64,000 nt of DNA from Lactarius indigo (Eukaryota; Basidiomycota; Agaricomycetes; Russulales; Russulaceae): contig JAFKAC010000003.1 of NCBI GenBank assembly GCA_025766275.1, positions 1,984,001 to 2,048,000 of the forward strand. The letters are read 5' to 3'. Shown one piece after another: positions 45,792-58,281 of this stretch (positions within the stretch are counted from its first letter, which is position 1; the number at the start of each line of letters is the position of its first letter). A program made the position numbers and the translations under genes. The notes below the pieces were generated by a model. The model did not search any database, had not been told where the DNA came from, and saw nothing but the letters and a program-made list of their open reading frames with translations.

Positions 45792-46904
45792 TCCGTTATC
45801 TTTGCCAGGGCCACTTGTGGTGGTTGGGAATGAAGCTGGCTGACAGCCTACAGGCCCTGGTTGCCGCAAGGCGGGAAAGCAGTGCAGCGACCAGCAAGGC
45901 GCTTATGCGATGCTGCGGTCGTGGGCCGCGGGATTCGCCACTTACTGTAACTTACACACGCCACGATTTACACAAGTCCAGCCCACTAAACCTATTCTGC
46001 CCTGCTGAAGTGGTCCTATACATTGTACACTCGGTTTCCAGAACACTAAGCCGTATGACGAAACTCTGTTACAGTATGATCGCATGACCCTGTTGAGCTG
46101 TTTCTGGATCAAGCTAGTGTCAGGGCAAGCTATTCTTTCCGTGCATGCCGCTAGAAACGATTCCGCATTCTCTAGGTCCGTGCTTTGATACGAGGGCACA
46201 CTGGCAGGCAATTTGTCGTGGTCTGGTCACCCCTGCTTCACGCTTTTTTTTTCATCGCTCTAGGTCAGCTGCGCATCCATCGCGGGAAGTTTGAGCATAT
46301 ATGGCCGTCAACGGTGACCAAAAAAAAAAAAAAGATTCTCATGGCCAGATCCGAGGACGCATTGTACTCTTAGGAACAGAGCCGAGAGGCCTGCGTAAGC
46401 CGGCTGTGATACGTGTGATGTCGTGGTATAGCGTAAACTTGGAGTAATTGATTCACCTTTGATACAAGCTCTCCGAGTTGTATCCGCGCGAAGACGTTGA
46501 TTTATCCCTCATTACGAGTCGAGAAGAGCCTGACGACAGAAAATGGTGACATGTCAAGGGTGTCGGTCCGGGAATAGCCCTCAATATATACGCACTGGCA
46601 GACGATTGAGAAAAAAACAGGTTGTGTGCGCAAACGTAATTTCCAGTAGAGAGCACGAACAACCATATCAAGGTTGACCATAAATGTACTTCGAGCCCAC
46701 ACTAATGTCGGCGGAACCCAATAGTAATAAGTAGAATGCATTGTGCACCTACGGTGCTCCAGTGGCGGGATGACGGACACAGTTCCGGTCGCCACGTGCG
46801 AGCCGCGTGGGCCGGATGGCACCTGCTGTCTTTGATCGAACCGTGCCAAGCGAGTGGGAGACTGAATAAGTCATCCGGACGGTGACCACGACGCACCTTT
46901 GACA
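45792..46904. other. Gene-free divergent spacer
   Basis: About 1.1 kb between the divergent rhomboid and Cut8/STS1 start codons. No coding family or RNA gene was recognised. It contains a poly-A tract near 46321-46334 and an isolated CACGTG near 46793. It presumably holds both promoters. Confidence 0.4.
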
Positions 46905-48196
46905 ATGGCCAACGTAGTCCAACCCCACCCACAAATAGATTTTCACGCAAGCTCACTTGGCCACCCACCTCAAATTGGCCTTAGTCTCGGTCTATCCATG
47001 CCATCTTCGCTCGTTGGCTGGTCTCCTCCCCCTCCTCCCAGCTCCGTCCTCTCACCTTCCTCCACCGCCAATCAGCCTCCACTTAGGACCCTCAAACGGC
47101 GTTTTGAGCAAGATGAAGAACAGGCAGACCAATTGTCCAGCCACGGTCCTGGTGCAAGGGATGTCGCGATGGAAAGGAGCCCAACACCTGAACGCCCAAA
47201 GCGGGCTACGCCAAAACGTGCACGAAATGGTTTAACGTTTGCTCAGGAACACAAAGAAGGGAGATCGACCAAGGAACCCCACAACCCGACCCTAGGCAAC
47301 CAGGACGTGGATGTTGGAGTCCTCCTAGGTGAGTCAAATGACTGCTAGATAGGTCTGCATAACTAACTGTCTGCTAAGCGAGTCTACCAAGCCAATCTTT
47401 ACTCCCCCTCCTCAACTCGTTGATACAATCTCAACCTTCATTGAAGCCCATCATCCTTTCTTTAATTCCGCGCCCTTCCTTAGAGACTGCTCTGCAAGCC
47501 CTCACGCTGTCCGCCAAGAGACTCCGCGACGCATATCCGTACTCAAATCACCCACCGTCCCAGATATCACTAACCACAGCTCTCGGGTTTGGGTTCGGGT
47601 CTAGCCACCCTAGCAAGCCTACGTCTTGTTCAACTTCTTCCCTCGGGTTTGGCAGCCATGTTCCTCAGTCATCCTTTGGTGTCAACTCGTTTGCCATCTC
47701 GGATACAACCAGCGGAATGCGAGAAGAATATGTCGTATCCAGACTACGGCCTCACGTCAATGATTTTGTTTCATCATTCCAGTCATACCTTCCTTATTTC
47801 TCGCAAAGAGCTTCCAACACAAATCCTCAGTCTTCGGAAACATCCCAGCCTCCACGGCGTGATCGGTGTCCTCCCACTGAAACGTTCTTCTTTTTGCAGT
47901 CGCTTACTTCGCACATTCTCGCTCAGCCACCACTAACGCAAGCCACTCTTGTTCCTTTGATTCTCTCGCGGCTACTGGAAGAATGGAAGGCATGGGCAGA
48001 ACACGTGGATGATGTGGTGAATAGACATGCCGGTATGTTTGGCGAGGAGACGGTGCGTGGCTGGGAGCGTGTTCTCGATGAATTTGCCGATGCCAAGGGG
48101 AACGGGCTTGAGGCCCTGCGGGAGATAAGGGATAGTTGGATAGCGAAGGTTGGGTGGTTGGTTGGTCGGGTTGGTCACACGATGATGGAGGACTAA
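46905..48196 (+). CDS. STS1: Cut8/STS1, nuclear proteasome tethering factor
   Basis: Tethers the 26S proteasome in the nucleus; in yeasts it binds the proteasome and, for Sts1, is carried in by importin alpha (Srp1). Exons 46905-47328 and 47379-48196 give 413 aa. The N-terminal part has a Pro/Ser stretch, then basic clusters that fit a bipartite nuclear signal (LKRRFEQDEE and RPKRATPKRARNGLTF). The conserved Cut8 helical domain reads LPLLNSLIQSQPSLKPIILS, LIPRPSLETALQALTLSAKR, LRDAYPYS, VVSRLRPHVNDFVSSFQSY and LSRLLEEWKAWAEHVDDVVN. RPN2 and importin alpha, both functional partners, are in the same window at 11.1-16.5 kb. Confidence 0.85.
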
Positions 48197-48708
48197 GGCC
48201 GGTTGCGAGCCACAGGTTTGAACGTCGAGCGAACGTGGTCTTACATTTGTTATTCGTTCCAGCTGCATTCACGGATTATACCGCACAGTCTTCCTTGATA
48301 TCTACTACTAGGTTCCTACCCGACTGTTTTGATTACGACGCGGATTGTGTATTGATAGTCAATTACAGCATTCTTTATTTGTGTGACATGCCGTGACCAA
48401 CTCTGTGCATGATCCACCATGTTGCTCCACGAGCATACCCATCCCTCACTTCGCTCATCCCGCGGCCAAGCACGGAAGGCTATGCTCCAACAAATCTTAT
48501 GCGGTGCGCAACTGACATAGTCCGTTGACATGATGGTTTCTCATCGTGCCCGTCCAGGCTTCGCGGGTCTTCAACTTCCCACTTATGTAGCGAATCCACA
48601 GGGCAATGCCCATTTTTGCGGCGTTACTCGTCGCGAGCGCCGGCCGTCTCTGCGCCCGTTCTTCCTGTTTTCAATGGCGTCCCTTTCCGCCGGTCTAGAG
48701 GAGCCGTC

Positions 48709-50072
48709 ATGAAGCATCCCTTCTCCAACCAGAAAAATATACCACTTCAATCATCACGCAGTGTCCCAACGCAGACCGCTACCACCCACCCCGTTAACTT
48801 CTCGGATCGGCCTCTCACCCCATCGGTACTCCTCGAGGACCACCCAGCACCGGACTCACCGAATTCGATCACCTACCTCGATAGCTTGAAGAAACGCCGA
48901 GCGGTGATATCAAGCCCCCGCTGTGAAGATTCGCTATCCAAACAGCTACTTCATCTTTACATGACCACCCCTCATACCCCCATTCAGTCCCTCGTGACAT
49001 ACCATAGCTCATTTCCAGACATGCAATCGACGCGATCCTACAACTTGCTTCTGCGACTGGCCATTCGGCATTCGGCGTTTGGTACCGCTCATACTTTATT
49101 ACAATTAATGCGTACGTCCCGTGTAACAGAAGATCTTACAACATGGAAACTCTCCGTGCGGCTCCTTGTCCGCGAAGGACGATGGTCCGATGCTTACAAT
49201 CTTGTCATCGACCTACCAAAAGACCCCTCACGTGCCCCATTTGCTTCTAAAGGCATCCCGGTCTCCGTGTGGACTGAGCTTCTGGGCACCACCAAGCGCA
49301 GAGCGTTCCGAGGCGCTACAAGCCCACGGGACCCGGGAATGCACAACCTAACGCGCTACCATCACTTAATGTGCCAGTTGCCCAGACTGGGGATATCAGC
49401 AGAGGAGACCCCACCACCGCAGGTCGTATACGCCTCCGTGGCGGCGCTATTACGGATGCAACAGCGAGAAGCCGCTCGGCAAGTGACTGCTCAGTTCCTC
49501 ACCGTAGATCCAAGAGGTCTGGGCTTGCGACTCGTACACCTGCACGTGGCAGCGGAGCCAAGAAGACGCACTCTCATGACGTTTAATCGGGCACTTCGAG
49601 ATTTACAAGGCTTCCGCGTTGTGTGTCCCGAGTTAAAGCCCAATAGCACCACGCTTTTCCTCCTACTTGGCCACCTGAAAGGAGTGAAACAGTGCGGTGT
49701 AATTGGGCACAAGCTCGTGGGATGGTTTCGGCGTCGATGGGGCAATTCGGTTGTCAGTCCTGGAGTAGAAAGACGATCGTTAGCCCTAGCGGTGAAGGAG
49801 AAGCGGGTGGACCTGATCAGACACTGGTTGACTTGTGTGAAGACAAGTCAGAAGATCTGGTGGATGTGGAGTCTGGAGCGCGAAGTGGTCGATGGGGAGA
49901 TACATGGACAGCGAAGTCTTTCACGGCGTCCGGACCTGAGGCTGGGAAAAGCTGGGACGGAGCGTTTGTTTACGGATCGGGTACTACGTCGAGCATCGAG
50001 GACGTTGAGGTCATTACGATGACCGAGGAAGCCGAGATTAGGTATAGAAGGGTGACCGATTGCCGATCTTAA
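48709..50072 (+). CDS. Pentatricopeptide-like mitochondrial protein (putative)
   Basis: The long open frame from 48616 to 50022 has helical repeats like a fungal PPR protein: TRSYNLLLRLAIRHSAFGTA, LTTWKLSVRLLVREGRWSDA, NSTTLFLLLGHLKGVK and ERRSLALAVKEKRVDLIRHW. Upstream of the first in-frame ATG (48709) the frame reads RRYSSRAPAVSAP, a mitochondrial presequence style, so the true start is probably in an unplaced 5' exon. The end is also unsure. After about 49830 another frame gives an acidic tail (DLCEDKSEDLVDVESG, ending VTDCRS at 50072) that looks more natural than the basic alternative. It could be reached by a 56-nt intron (49764-49819) or by a one-base slip near 49835. Role in mitochondrial RNA metabolism is inferred. 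Confidence 0.6.
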
Positions 50073-50941
50073 TATGAACACTGTGGTTTCAGTGGGCCTT
50101 CTCCTCGTGATTGCTCGTATATGATCAACTTTGAGTCCCTTCTCCTTCCCTCGCCTCTGCTGCGTGCTCCCTGTTTCAAACGAATAAAATAAATGCTGTC
50201 TACTACACTCGGCACGTGGCCGCTTGCGGCTACTATTTTATCATACACTTGATTCTCCCGGTCGTCTAGGCGTCACTCAACTTTAGTTCGTTTCTGCCAC
50301 TTCCGTCTGTAGAACCGACGGACACCCGCTGTCGTTTTGGGCTGTCTCCGTGTGTCTTGCCGCCAACTCTGGCCCGGGGATCTCAAACATCCGAAAATAG
50401 AAGATACGGTATAGTTTGAATCTTCTTCCTTCCCTGTAGATCCCTCATGACGCGTCAATAATCCCCAATCCCCCAGATTTATTGATTTTGATCTCCACTT
50501 TAAATCGATTGACCCCCACCAGCCGAGCTACTGAATGCCGTCCGTTGCTCTTCTCCGTGGTGTTGCTTGGCTCCCTATCGCAAGGCTGTCGAAAAAAAAA
50601 AAAGGAATAAAGCAACTGTAATCTGCGCTATCCACTTCTTAGCTGGATGATCTGTTGTCAATGATTTCCATGACCACGTTCTCTACCCTCACTTTGTTTG
50701 GTTCTCGGCGCCTCGTCTTGACTGCTCTGGAATATTGGGCAGCCACGCCCTGAGAATTTATTATTTTTTTTTTCACCTCTTTGTCTACTGTAGACGGGGA
50801 TGTCACCCGAACACGCCGCAATGCCATTGTAATTTTTCGAGATCGAATCTTTCAATTTAGTTCGAGTCTCATAAATTGCCTCGTGCATGAAGAAGATGGC
50901 CCACTCACCTCGTCTCCTTTTTTTTGGAACCTATTTCCCAA
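50073..50941. other. Gene-free stretch
   Basis: Roughly 870 bp with homopolymer runs (poly-A near 50595-50605, poly-T near 50764-50774) and no recognisable coding exon. It likely holds a 3' end and the promoter and leader of the REX4-like gene. Confidence 0.35.
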
Positions 50942-51814
50942 ATGGCACCCCACTACGGCTCTCCTACTGCCGATCAAGTGCTCGCGTTATCCTGCACCGT
51001 TGTTGGCGTCGGTCCAGGCGGCAATACGTCCATGGTCGCGTAAGTTCACACTCTGCATCGCCGCGGGATTGTAGCAGAGAGTACTGAGAACGCCGCGAAC
51101 AGCCGCGTTGCAATTTGCAATTTCAGGGGCGTTCCTTTGTTAGAATGCTACGTTGGTCCAACTATGACGGTGACCGATTACCGCACATCAACAACTGGCA
51201 TCACTCCCGCGCACCTCAGTTCCAGTGAGCCTACTGCATTAGCTATCACGTTACGCCCACAGACTCACAGCTTCCTGCAAAGCTGCTGCTGTAAAGTTCA
51301 ACGAAGTTCAGCGACGAGTCGCTGATTTAATCAAAGACAAAGTTATCGTTGGACACAGTCTATGGAACGACCTTTCTGGTTGGTGGCTTTGGCATCATGT
51401 TTCAGGAGACAATTGTAACCGAGCCTAACCGTCGCTTCGCTGATCTAGTGCTAGGAATTCCACATCCGGCAGTCAACACCCGTGACGTCGCTTTGTATCA
51501 ACCATTCCGGAACGCACTTCGATCACCTAACCAACTCGTTCGATTACCGACTCTAACGTTTCACCTCATGGGAAGGAGATGCCAAGAGGGTCAACAAAAT
51601 CCAGTGCGTTATCCCTCAAATGCTAAAAGAGCGGGTACTTACGTTTGCATTGGTGGCTTGACTTCTTTGTTATTGGTGTGCCGAGCAGTTGGAGAATGCA
51701 CGTGCCGCAGTGGATCTATATCGTTCGCATGCCAGCGAATGGGAGAACGCAATTCGTGAGGGCCAATGGCCATCGGCGCTCCCGCCCAGCACGTTTTCGC
51801 GCTGCTACCTGTGA
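50942..51814 (+). CDS. REX4-like exonuclease-fold protein with degenerate active site
   Basis: Exons 50942-51039, 51103-51224, 51271-51378, 51449-51603 and 51689-51814 give 202 aa. The fold matches RNA exonuclease 4 (DEDDh, RNase T superfamily) end to end: VVGVGPGGNTSMVARVAI, YVGPTMTVTDYRTSTTGI, VADLIKDKVIVGHSLWNDL, TRDVALYQPFR and LENARAAVDLYRSHASEWE. Active enzymes have an ALDCE-type Exo I motif; here it reads ALSCT, so both acidic residues are lost. Exo II keeps Asp (HSLWNDL). Exo III, normally H-x4-D, reads QNPLEN, so His and Asp are replaced by Gln and Asn. One of five catalytic residues remains, while the surrounding structure is well kept. The protein is likely non-catalytic, perhaps an RNA-binding or scaffold form. 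The exact acceptor of exon 3 (51270 or 51279) is open. Confidence 0.82.
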
Positions 51815-52119
51815 AACTCTGAAGAGATTAGCGCTACTTATTTTTTTTAAAGGCTGAGACACTTTTTATTTTATTTTTATGATAGAGTAGAATAGTTTAC
51901 TTTAGCGCCGTATTTTAGTCTTCATTTTACGAGCCTTGTTAAGTAGCAGCGCTTCGATAGGTCAAAAGCTTAATTGTCAGTTCCCTTCATCCGCATGTTC
52001 CTTTTTTCCCTCTTTGGGAACCCCTGAGCGCTTCCTGATCTGGATTAACTCAGCCGTCGTCACGCCAAACAATAAGCACAAACACACCCATACTCACACG
52101 CGCATATACTCCATACTAG

Positions 52120-53161
52120 ATGCATCACCACCATCCCGCCGGGGCGCAGGTACCCAATGACGACCAGTACGATCGGCCACAATGTAGGATATGCCTTGAT
52201 GGGCCTGATCCTTCCCTGGGCCGCCTCATTCGGCCCTGTTTGTGCAGCGGCACCGTCAGCGTAGGGTGTCCTTGTCTGCTACTCAATTGCAACTGACCAA
52301 TTCAAATCCCCTTCGATCAGCACGTACACATTGCCTGCCTCCAGCGCTGGAGGAATACCTCTTCGAATGCTTCCGCCTTTTTTGTTTGTCCGCAGTGCCA
52401 CTATCATTACCGCTTCGCCCGCACCAAGATCGTAGGCCTCGCCACTAACCCAGGTGGGTTCGCCGCGTCCTGTACCTCGCTCGTGACCCATCCAATTTCA
52501 TCTTTTCTCCAGTCGCAATTGCGACCTTGTCTACAGTCTTCTTCACGGTCATAGTTTTTGCGTCGTCCTTCCTGACGACCACTCTCATTTCCCCACTGGA
52601 CGAGCCTTCGTATGTCTCGTACGGTACTTCGGCCCTCTACGCCTCTGGTTGGGGCTACTGGACCTGGACGAACCCGTATTCCGTCGGGCGCGATCTCGTT
52701 CGTGCGGCCCTGCGCATCATTCAAGATGAAACCGGTGGTCTCTTCGACCCTGACGCGTTCTTGTCCTCCACCGCGCCTGAAAGTGCGGAGACCTTGTCCG
52801 ACCCCGGTATTGTGTGGCGCTTTGTTCGCCGTTTTATCTTAGGGTTACCGGTAGTGGGCGCGGCATCTTTAATACATATGTTATTCTCGTTGCCACTTCT
52901 TGGTCCCCTCCAATGGATTGCCCGCTCCAGGGGAAGTCGGGGAAGACGTGGTAGCCGTTCAGGTGACACGGCTGCGGTGGTAATAATGTTTCTCCTTGCG
53001 GTCGGGGCGCTACGGTACGTCCCTTTTCAACTCCTGTTGTCGCACGTTTATTCAGTGTGGACCTCACCAGGGTCGTCTACCAAGTCTACAAATTGACTGA
53101 GTCGGTAACCAAACGTATTCTGCTCCGCGCCGAAGAGAGCATCCTCGAAGTCAACGCGTAA
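52120..53161 (+). CDS. RING-CH (MARCH-type) membrane E3 ubiquitin ligase
   Basis: Membrane ubiquitin ligase with an N-terminal RING-CH finger. Exons 52120-52260, 52321-52453, 52513-53014 and 53056-53161 give 293 aa. Zinc ligands are in CRICLDGPDPSLGRLIRPC, LCSGTVSHVHIACLQRW and FVCPQCHYHYRFARTKI, matching the C4HC3 order, with the ring split by an intron after GTVS. At least three hydrophobic segments follow: IATLSTVFFTVIVFASSFL, FILGLPVVGAASLIHMLF with LPLLGPLQWI, and AAVVIMFLLAVGALR. The short C-terminal exon is amphipathic and ends EESILEVNA. Size and topology resemble MARCH5-like proteins; substrate and membrane are unknown. The start reads MHHHHPAGAQ, a natural His run. Confidence 0.87.
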
Positions 53162-53291
53162 TTTTACTCGCACGTAGGCACTTGTTTGTAATTGCTCCCT
53201 TATAACAGGACCCACATTATATCGGTGCTCTGCCACCAGATCGTCTAGCTCCTGCAGATAAGTGTGCGTTGGTTGCCCTCGCGACATGAAG

Positions 53292-56200
53292 CTACCAAAA
53301 TCGTCGAAGCTCCCGGCGCACGCGCTCGTAGCCCTCACGTGTGGTCTTCTGTGCATCACCGACCTCCAACTCTCGGAGATACTGCTCCACAGCAGAATCA
53401 ATACGATCTGCTGGGAAATATTCACTAGGAGAATGCCTCTCGGCTTCTAACCAATCCTGGAAAAGTACGCAGATCGCAGCCGAGAGTGTTTGGATGCTCG
53501 ACTGTTGGGAGAATGGAGGAACCTAGGCCAAAGGAGATTGAGAACCCGTTGTTTTGGGACCACGGCGACATACTTGAGATTCATACATCTGATGAAATAC
53601 GTCCCATATCTCCATATATGCTATGCCACACCGAGCCAAAACTCGGACAGCCCAGCCCGGTGGTGCAACGTCGGCATTTGTTAACTGGAACTCGACCAAG
53701 AGATGGGCTAGGTGCCCTATTATGACCGGTCATCAGAATGCTATTAGGCTAATGGAGAGGCACCAATACGAACTAAAAGGAAAACTTGAATCAGAGCCAT
53801 GGAAACGCTGACCAAGTGGGACCAGTTTTCCCTGGATATGGTCCAATGCTTCTGCGGGTGGAACACCCTGAACGGCTATTCCGATATTTCAGCTCAGTGT
53901 GACGTCGGATCATATGAACAGGACCGGCGAACTTTCGTGGATCACGCGATTCCAAATGTCTTTGACGAGCGCTTCGTCTTGGTGTTGTGACACGTGAAGG
54001 ACCAGTAATTTAATCGTCAGAAGATCATATGGATCGGCATACACTTGATAGAGCTAAGTAACGCAAATGAATCAATGGGCGCCACACAGTGCATCAGAGC
54101 ACGTACTTCTGTAATATTGAACAACCCTCTTTCAAGCAGCTCGACTTTTTCTGCTAGATCAGGGTCGGGCTGCTGCTGTTGAAGCCGGGGCGACAAGGTG
54201 TGGAATATCTCGAGTTGCACTTGTGAGACGTCCAATTTTTCCTCGAGGTCTGTGAGAAAGGCGATGGCAGACTCATGTTTACCACCGGCCGAAACGGGAT
54301 GGGACTTCGCGTTGCCAACAGCGAGCGTCAAATACTCTATCCGTTGGGACAATGACAACGAAAACCTAAGAAGGGGTTGAGTGGCATCACTACATGAGTT
54401 CTCGAAGGATACAAACTCGGATGATTCCGCCAGAGTAGCGAGCACTTCGGCCGCACGGAGAGGCTGGCCGTCTTTGACGTAAAACTGCCAAAGGAGTTGG
54501 TACTTGTCTAGTGTTCCCGGCTCGCGTTGGAGGTAGGCTTGAAGGTAGGCGGGACGCATCTGTATGACGCCGGAATTAGCAGTTGAACGACCTAGAGATC
54601 GAGAGGATCGATTCGGGACATGCCTCAAGTAACTCGTCAGCCAGACCTCTCGAGATCAGCCACTCGTATAATCGCGAATGGAAGATCTCATCGGTGCTTG
54701 CAAACGCTAACTCATAGGCGTGGGCCCGCACTCGTTCGGCGCCATCTCCACCAGCCGCTAGCTTGTTTTCGAAAGCCTCGAGCGAGTCAAGAATTAGGTC
54801 ATAACAATTCGAGCGCCGCTCCCAGGCGGTTCTTCGAGGGTCGGCTGTCGCGTTGGTGCCACTGCCTTGCCCTCCGGGCGGGTTCAAAAGTCCCGGCGTG
54901 GGGACCGTTTGCCAGTACTCCTTCCCGATGCCGTCGCTGTCCAGTGCGTCGGCGCAGTGCAGTGGAAGCTCGATGGCACCTTTTGCAAAATCCAGTTGCT
55001 GGTAGTCACCGATGATTTCGCGTAGCTTATCGAACTCCATAATACGGGCGCCTTTCATAAATAGCCTGACCACTTGGTTAGTTCCGAAAGGTGACGTCTG
55101 GCCAAGAGGTGCACCTCAGTGATTCACCAAGATAGCCCTGTCGTTCCTGAAGGTTGCGACACTCTACGGCTCTTCGTACACTCTCCTTGGCCTGCGGAAA
55201 TACAATCAATAGTCGCTGCCGAAGGTGCAAGATACAAACCTTATATATCATCACATCGCCCGTACTGCAAAATGAGCCGCAGCGAGTTTGCAGGATGTCG
55301 CTGATGGTGTCGACCTAGTACACACATGAGCAGAGCCGCAATAATTATGCTGTGTTACTCACGGCGATCTGTTGACCGATCTGTTGATCGATGATAACGT
55401 TCACGAGTGCTCTCGAGACAACTACGCCATTTTGTCCAGTGATGAGCTCTTCAAATGTCATCGAGTTGATAAGTTTCTGAGTAACGCCATCCGTTCTGGT
55501 AAATTCATTAGTAATGTGGACACTGTAGACAAAGTATATACCCACTGGCCAATGAGTTCGCCAATGCGGTGGTCGATGAGCAGGAGGAAAAATGAAACCC
55601 CTTCAATCGTTCGTGCAAGTAGCGCTTGCAATTCCGCCACCGACTTTTGTTCCGCCTAGGACGATGGTGACGCGTCAATTATGGAACAACACGCAAGAAA
55701 ATGTCGCGACCTTCCATGCTTCTTGATCACTGGCAGGTGCTGCACGAGCGCTTGAATAATCCCCTGTGGTAGAATGAAAGAGGTGGGGATTCCCTTCTAA
55801 GAAACCATGAAGAGCCTCAAGATTTCTTTGAACCATGAGTAAGATATCTTCAGGTATATTGGATTGCGGCCCTGATGTACTTGAAAGGGGTTTGCACGAT
55901 ATCACAGTAAGACGGTGAGCACATACCCCGGCTTGATCAACTTGCTCTTCCACATTGGTCGCACCAGTCTTGCGAAATAGATCGCGAGACCTTCCCTTCT
56001 TCCACTGAATACGGCAGTCCCCGAACTGTCACCTGTATGTATTCAGCTGCTTGGTGGCGTCGCAACCCAGAGAGCACCCACTAGTGCCGTATGTCATACG
56101 CTCAGCCCACATTGGGCGCTCGCCGCAATCGTAGAAAGCTTGCTTCGCAACATTAGTGAGTTCAGGTGCGAGGTTTATAATTAATCCGCCGATGGATTGC

Positions 56201-58281
56201 TCGCCGAACTCGAGGGACGTATTTCCGCTGGCCAAGGCCAAAAGCATAGCACAAGTTTGATCTCGGCCAAAACTAGACATGTGTCAGCGCAACAACCGAA
56301 CCCAAACTGGAGGGTAATCACCTGTCCCGGAAGTCGATTATGGGTTGCACATTTCCCTCGGCCTGTACCTCTTCGATGGCATCGCGCAGCCAATCCAACG
56401 CACGACGTTTCCCAAGCACGGTGATTCCAACATTTGTGAGGACTAGAAATTGTCGTGGGGGCTCCAAAAACTGGTATGCAAGTTCGTTTGTCACGACTGG
56501 CATCATAACGCTCGAATCCGGACCGACAAGAGGAATTGTGTTCTTGGGTCGGGGGAGGGCAGCCATACCCCATGTTCGTCCCGGAATCGCGAGCAAAGCC
56601 GCTCTCTCAGTCAGGGGCGGACGCTGAGGACCAGAACCAGTGCCGAAGGAGGCTCCCGCAGGCTGCGACGATTGTGGATGTGTCTGACCCAGGGTACCAA
56701 TGCGCGTTAAATCGGGTGATGTGCAAAGAAGAAAATCGGTGCCCTCTGTATCCCCAGGATGTGCTGCAATAGTCAGGCCAGCACTGTATACCGAGTGTTC
56801 CAGCTCAGACAGGACAAATGGACGCGAGGTTGGTGGAGATTGTGGGTGACGAGATGCATAAGTCACGCCACTCGAGAAGTAAGGGTTGGACTGTTCATCA
56901 GGATGGAGCAGATTGGTAGGAGGGAGACGAACGTGAACCAATTGCAAGGGACGTTGTATGCGTGTCGCGTCACTGGCAGTGTAGGAATGATATGGGGAAG
57001 TAGATGAAGAAAAATACAGGCGAATGCCATTCACAGTGATGGCCATCAATTGTAAACCAGATCGAGTCTCTTCTGGAGTGATAACATGCAAAGCGATAAC
57101 ATGGAAATGCTTTGGCGTGATAGTCGGCGATCCAGGTGCCTTCTCTTGAGCCAGCTTGTACAGGTTTTGAATGGTCTGTGAAAGTTGAACAGACTTGCTA
57201 CTGGTTGGGTGGTACACAGAGATGATGCTATTCGCAGTCAGTGTGTAGAAGAGGTTTCTGCTCGGGTCTGATACCACAGAGACAACTCGATCTTAGGAAA
57301 GGGGGGTGGGGCTCTTTCAGCGAAATGGTTTAACAACATAACAATCAAGCATACCTTCTCCTCGGGTAGCAGTGAAGCGGGGGAAAAAGCTCTGAACACT
57401 ACCCACGGAATGATTGATCAACTGAACGCGCCGACCAAACCAACCCTCCCGTTCTTGGTAGTGTAGCTCGTAAAGGTGCCCATCCTGCGAGCCCGCCATG
57501 AATATTCGACCGTCAGCGGTTCCTGCTACGGAAATCATCTCTACGTCACACGGCATGGACATGTCCAAGTCGAATAGTTTGATCTCCTTGCGAGTCCTGT
57601 GGTTGGGTCCAAGGACGTCTGTAGCAGAAACCCCCAAAAGCATGACAGTTAACGGGGTGCACAAAACAAGTAGGTGGTTGATCTCGTCGACGAAGACGCC
57701 AGGTTTCGGGTTCACAATAGCAACGTGGGTGATAACGTCTGGCTGGTCTACGAAGGAGCTCAAGTCTTGGCTGCAACCAAGAATTAAACAGGTGTTCAGT
57801 AGGGAACAGGACGAGACACACCCTTCCATATAGTCCCAGAGAAACAATTTGTGGTCTATCGCAACCCAGACTCTCTCTATCTCTGAGAGGAGACCCATAT
57901 GTGAGACGACATCCGTGGCTGTGGAATGGAAATGCGTAAGCGTAAAGTCGCAGGAAGTATAAGAAGACGAACTGTTGTAAAATTGAAACAAGCCCTCAGG
58001 AATGCCAATTAACCTCCTCTTTTGAAACGGGACACGGTAATCATCGGGAAAAACAGAGTATGAGGCCGAGGACGGTGCACCAGCTAGCGAGTAGAGCTGA
58101 GTTTCGACCACTGCGAGTGTGGTTGAACAGACCTACGAAGGACAAGTAGGTCGCCAATGTCAGGAATGATTTGGGAGTCCTTGACGAAATACTCCTGTAG
58201 GACTTGGCTTGCGCCCTGAAGGACTGGTAGATCCAAGGTCGGAGGAGTGGGTCGTGATAGACCGGTGGACGTGCTGGGCAT
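53292..58281 (-). CDS. NUP170: Nucleoporin NUP155/NUP170
   Basis: Inner-ring scaffold nucleoporin, with an N-terminal beta-propeller and a C-terminal alpha-solenoid. The start MPSTSTGLSRPTPPTLDLPV is at 58281. Propeller blocks include YFVKDSQIIPDIGDLL, RLIGIPEGLFQFYN, RVWVAIDHKLFLWDYMEG, DGRIFMAGSQDGHLYELHYQ and NLFYTLTANSIISVYHP. Next comes RQFLVLTNVGITVLGKRRAL. Solenoid parts include RPAYLQAYLQREPGTLDKYQ, DKYQLLWQFYVKDGQPLRAA, HQDEALVKDIWNRVIHE, GKLVPLGQRFHGSDSSFPFR and YMEIWDVFHQMYESQ. The last exon (53522-53292) ends ERVRRELRRFW. Many introns; the central joins (54.6-56.3 kb) were not all resolved. The stop faces that of the RING-CH gene 130 bp away. Confidence 0.88.

Noticed and set aside
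53290..54010. NUP170 C-terminus looked disrupted, with stops in several frames
   Set aside because: Placing introns by phase recovers a continuous solenoid through QGVPPAEALDHIQGKLVPLG and RHLAHLLVEFQ to the end RRELRRFW.
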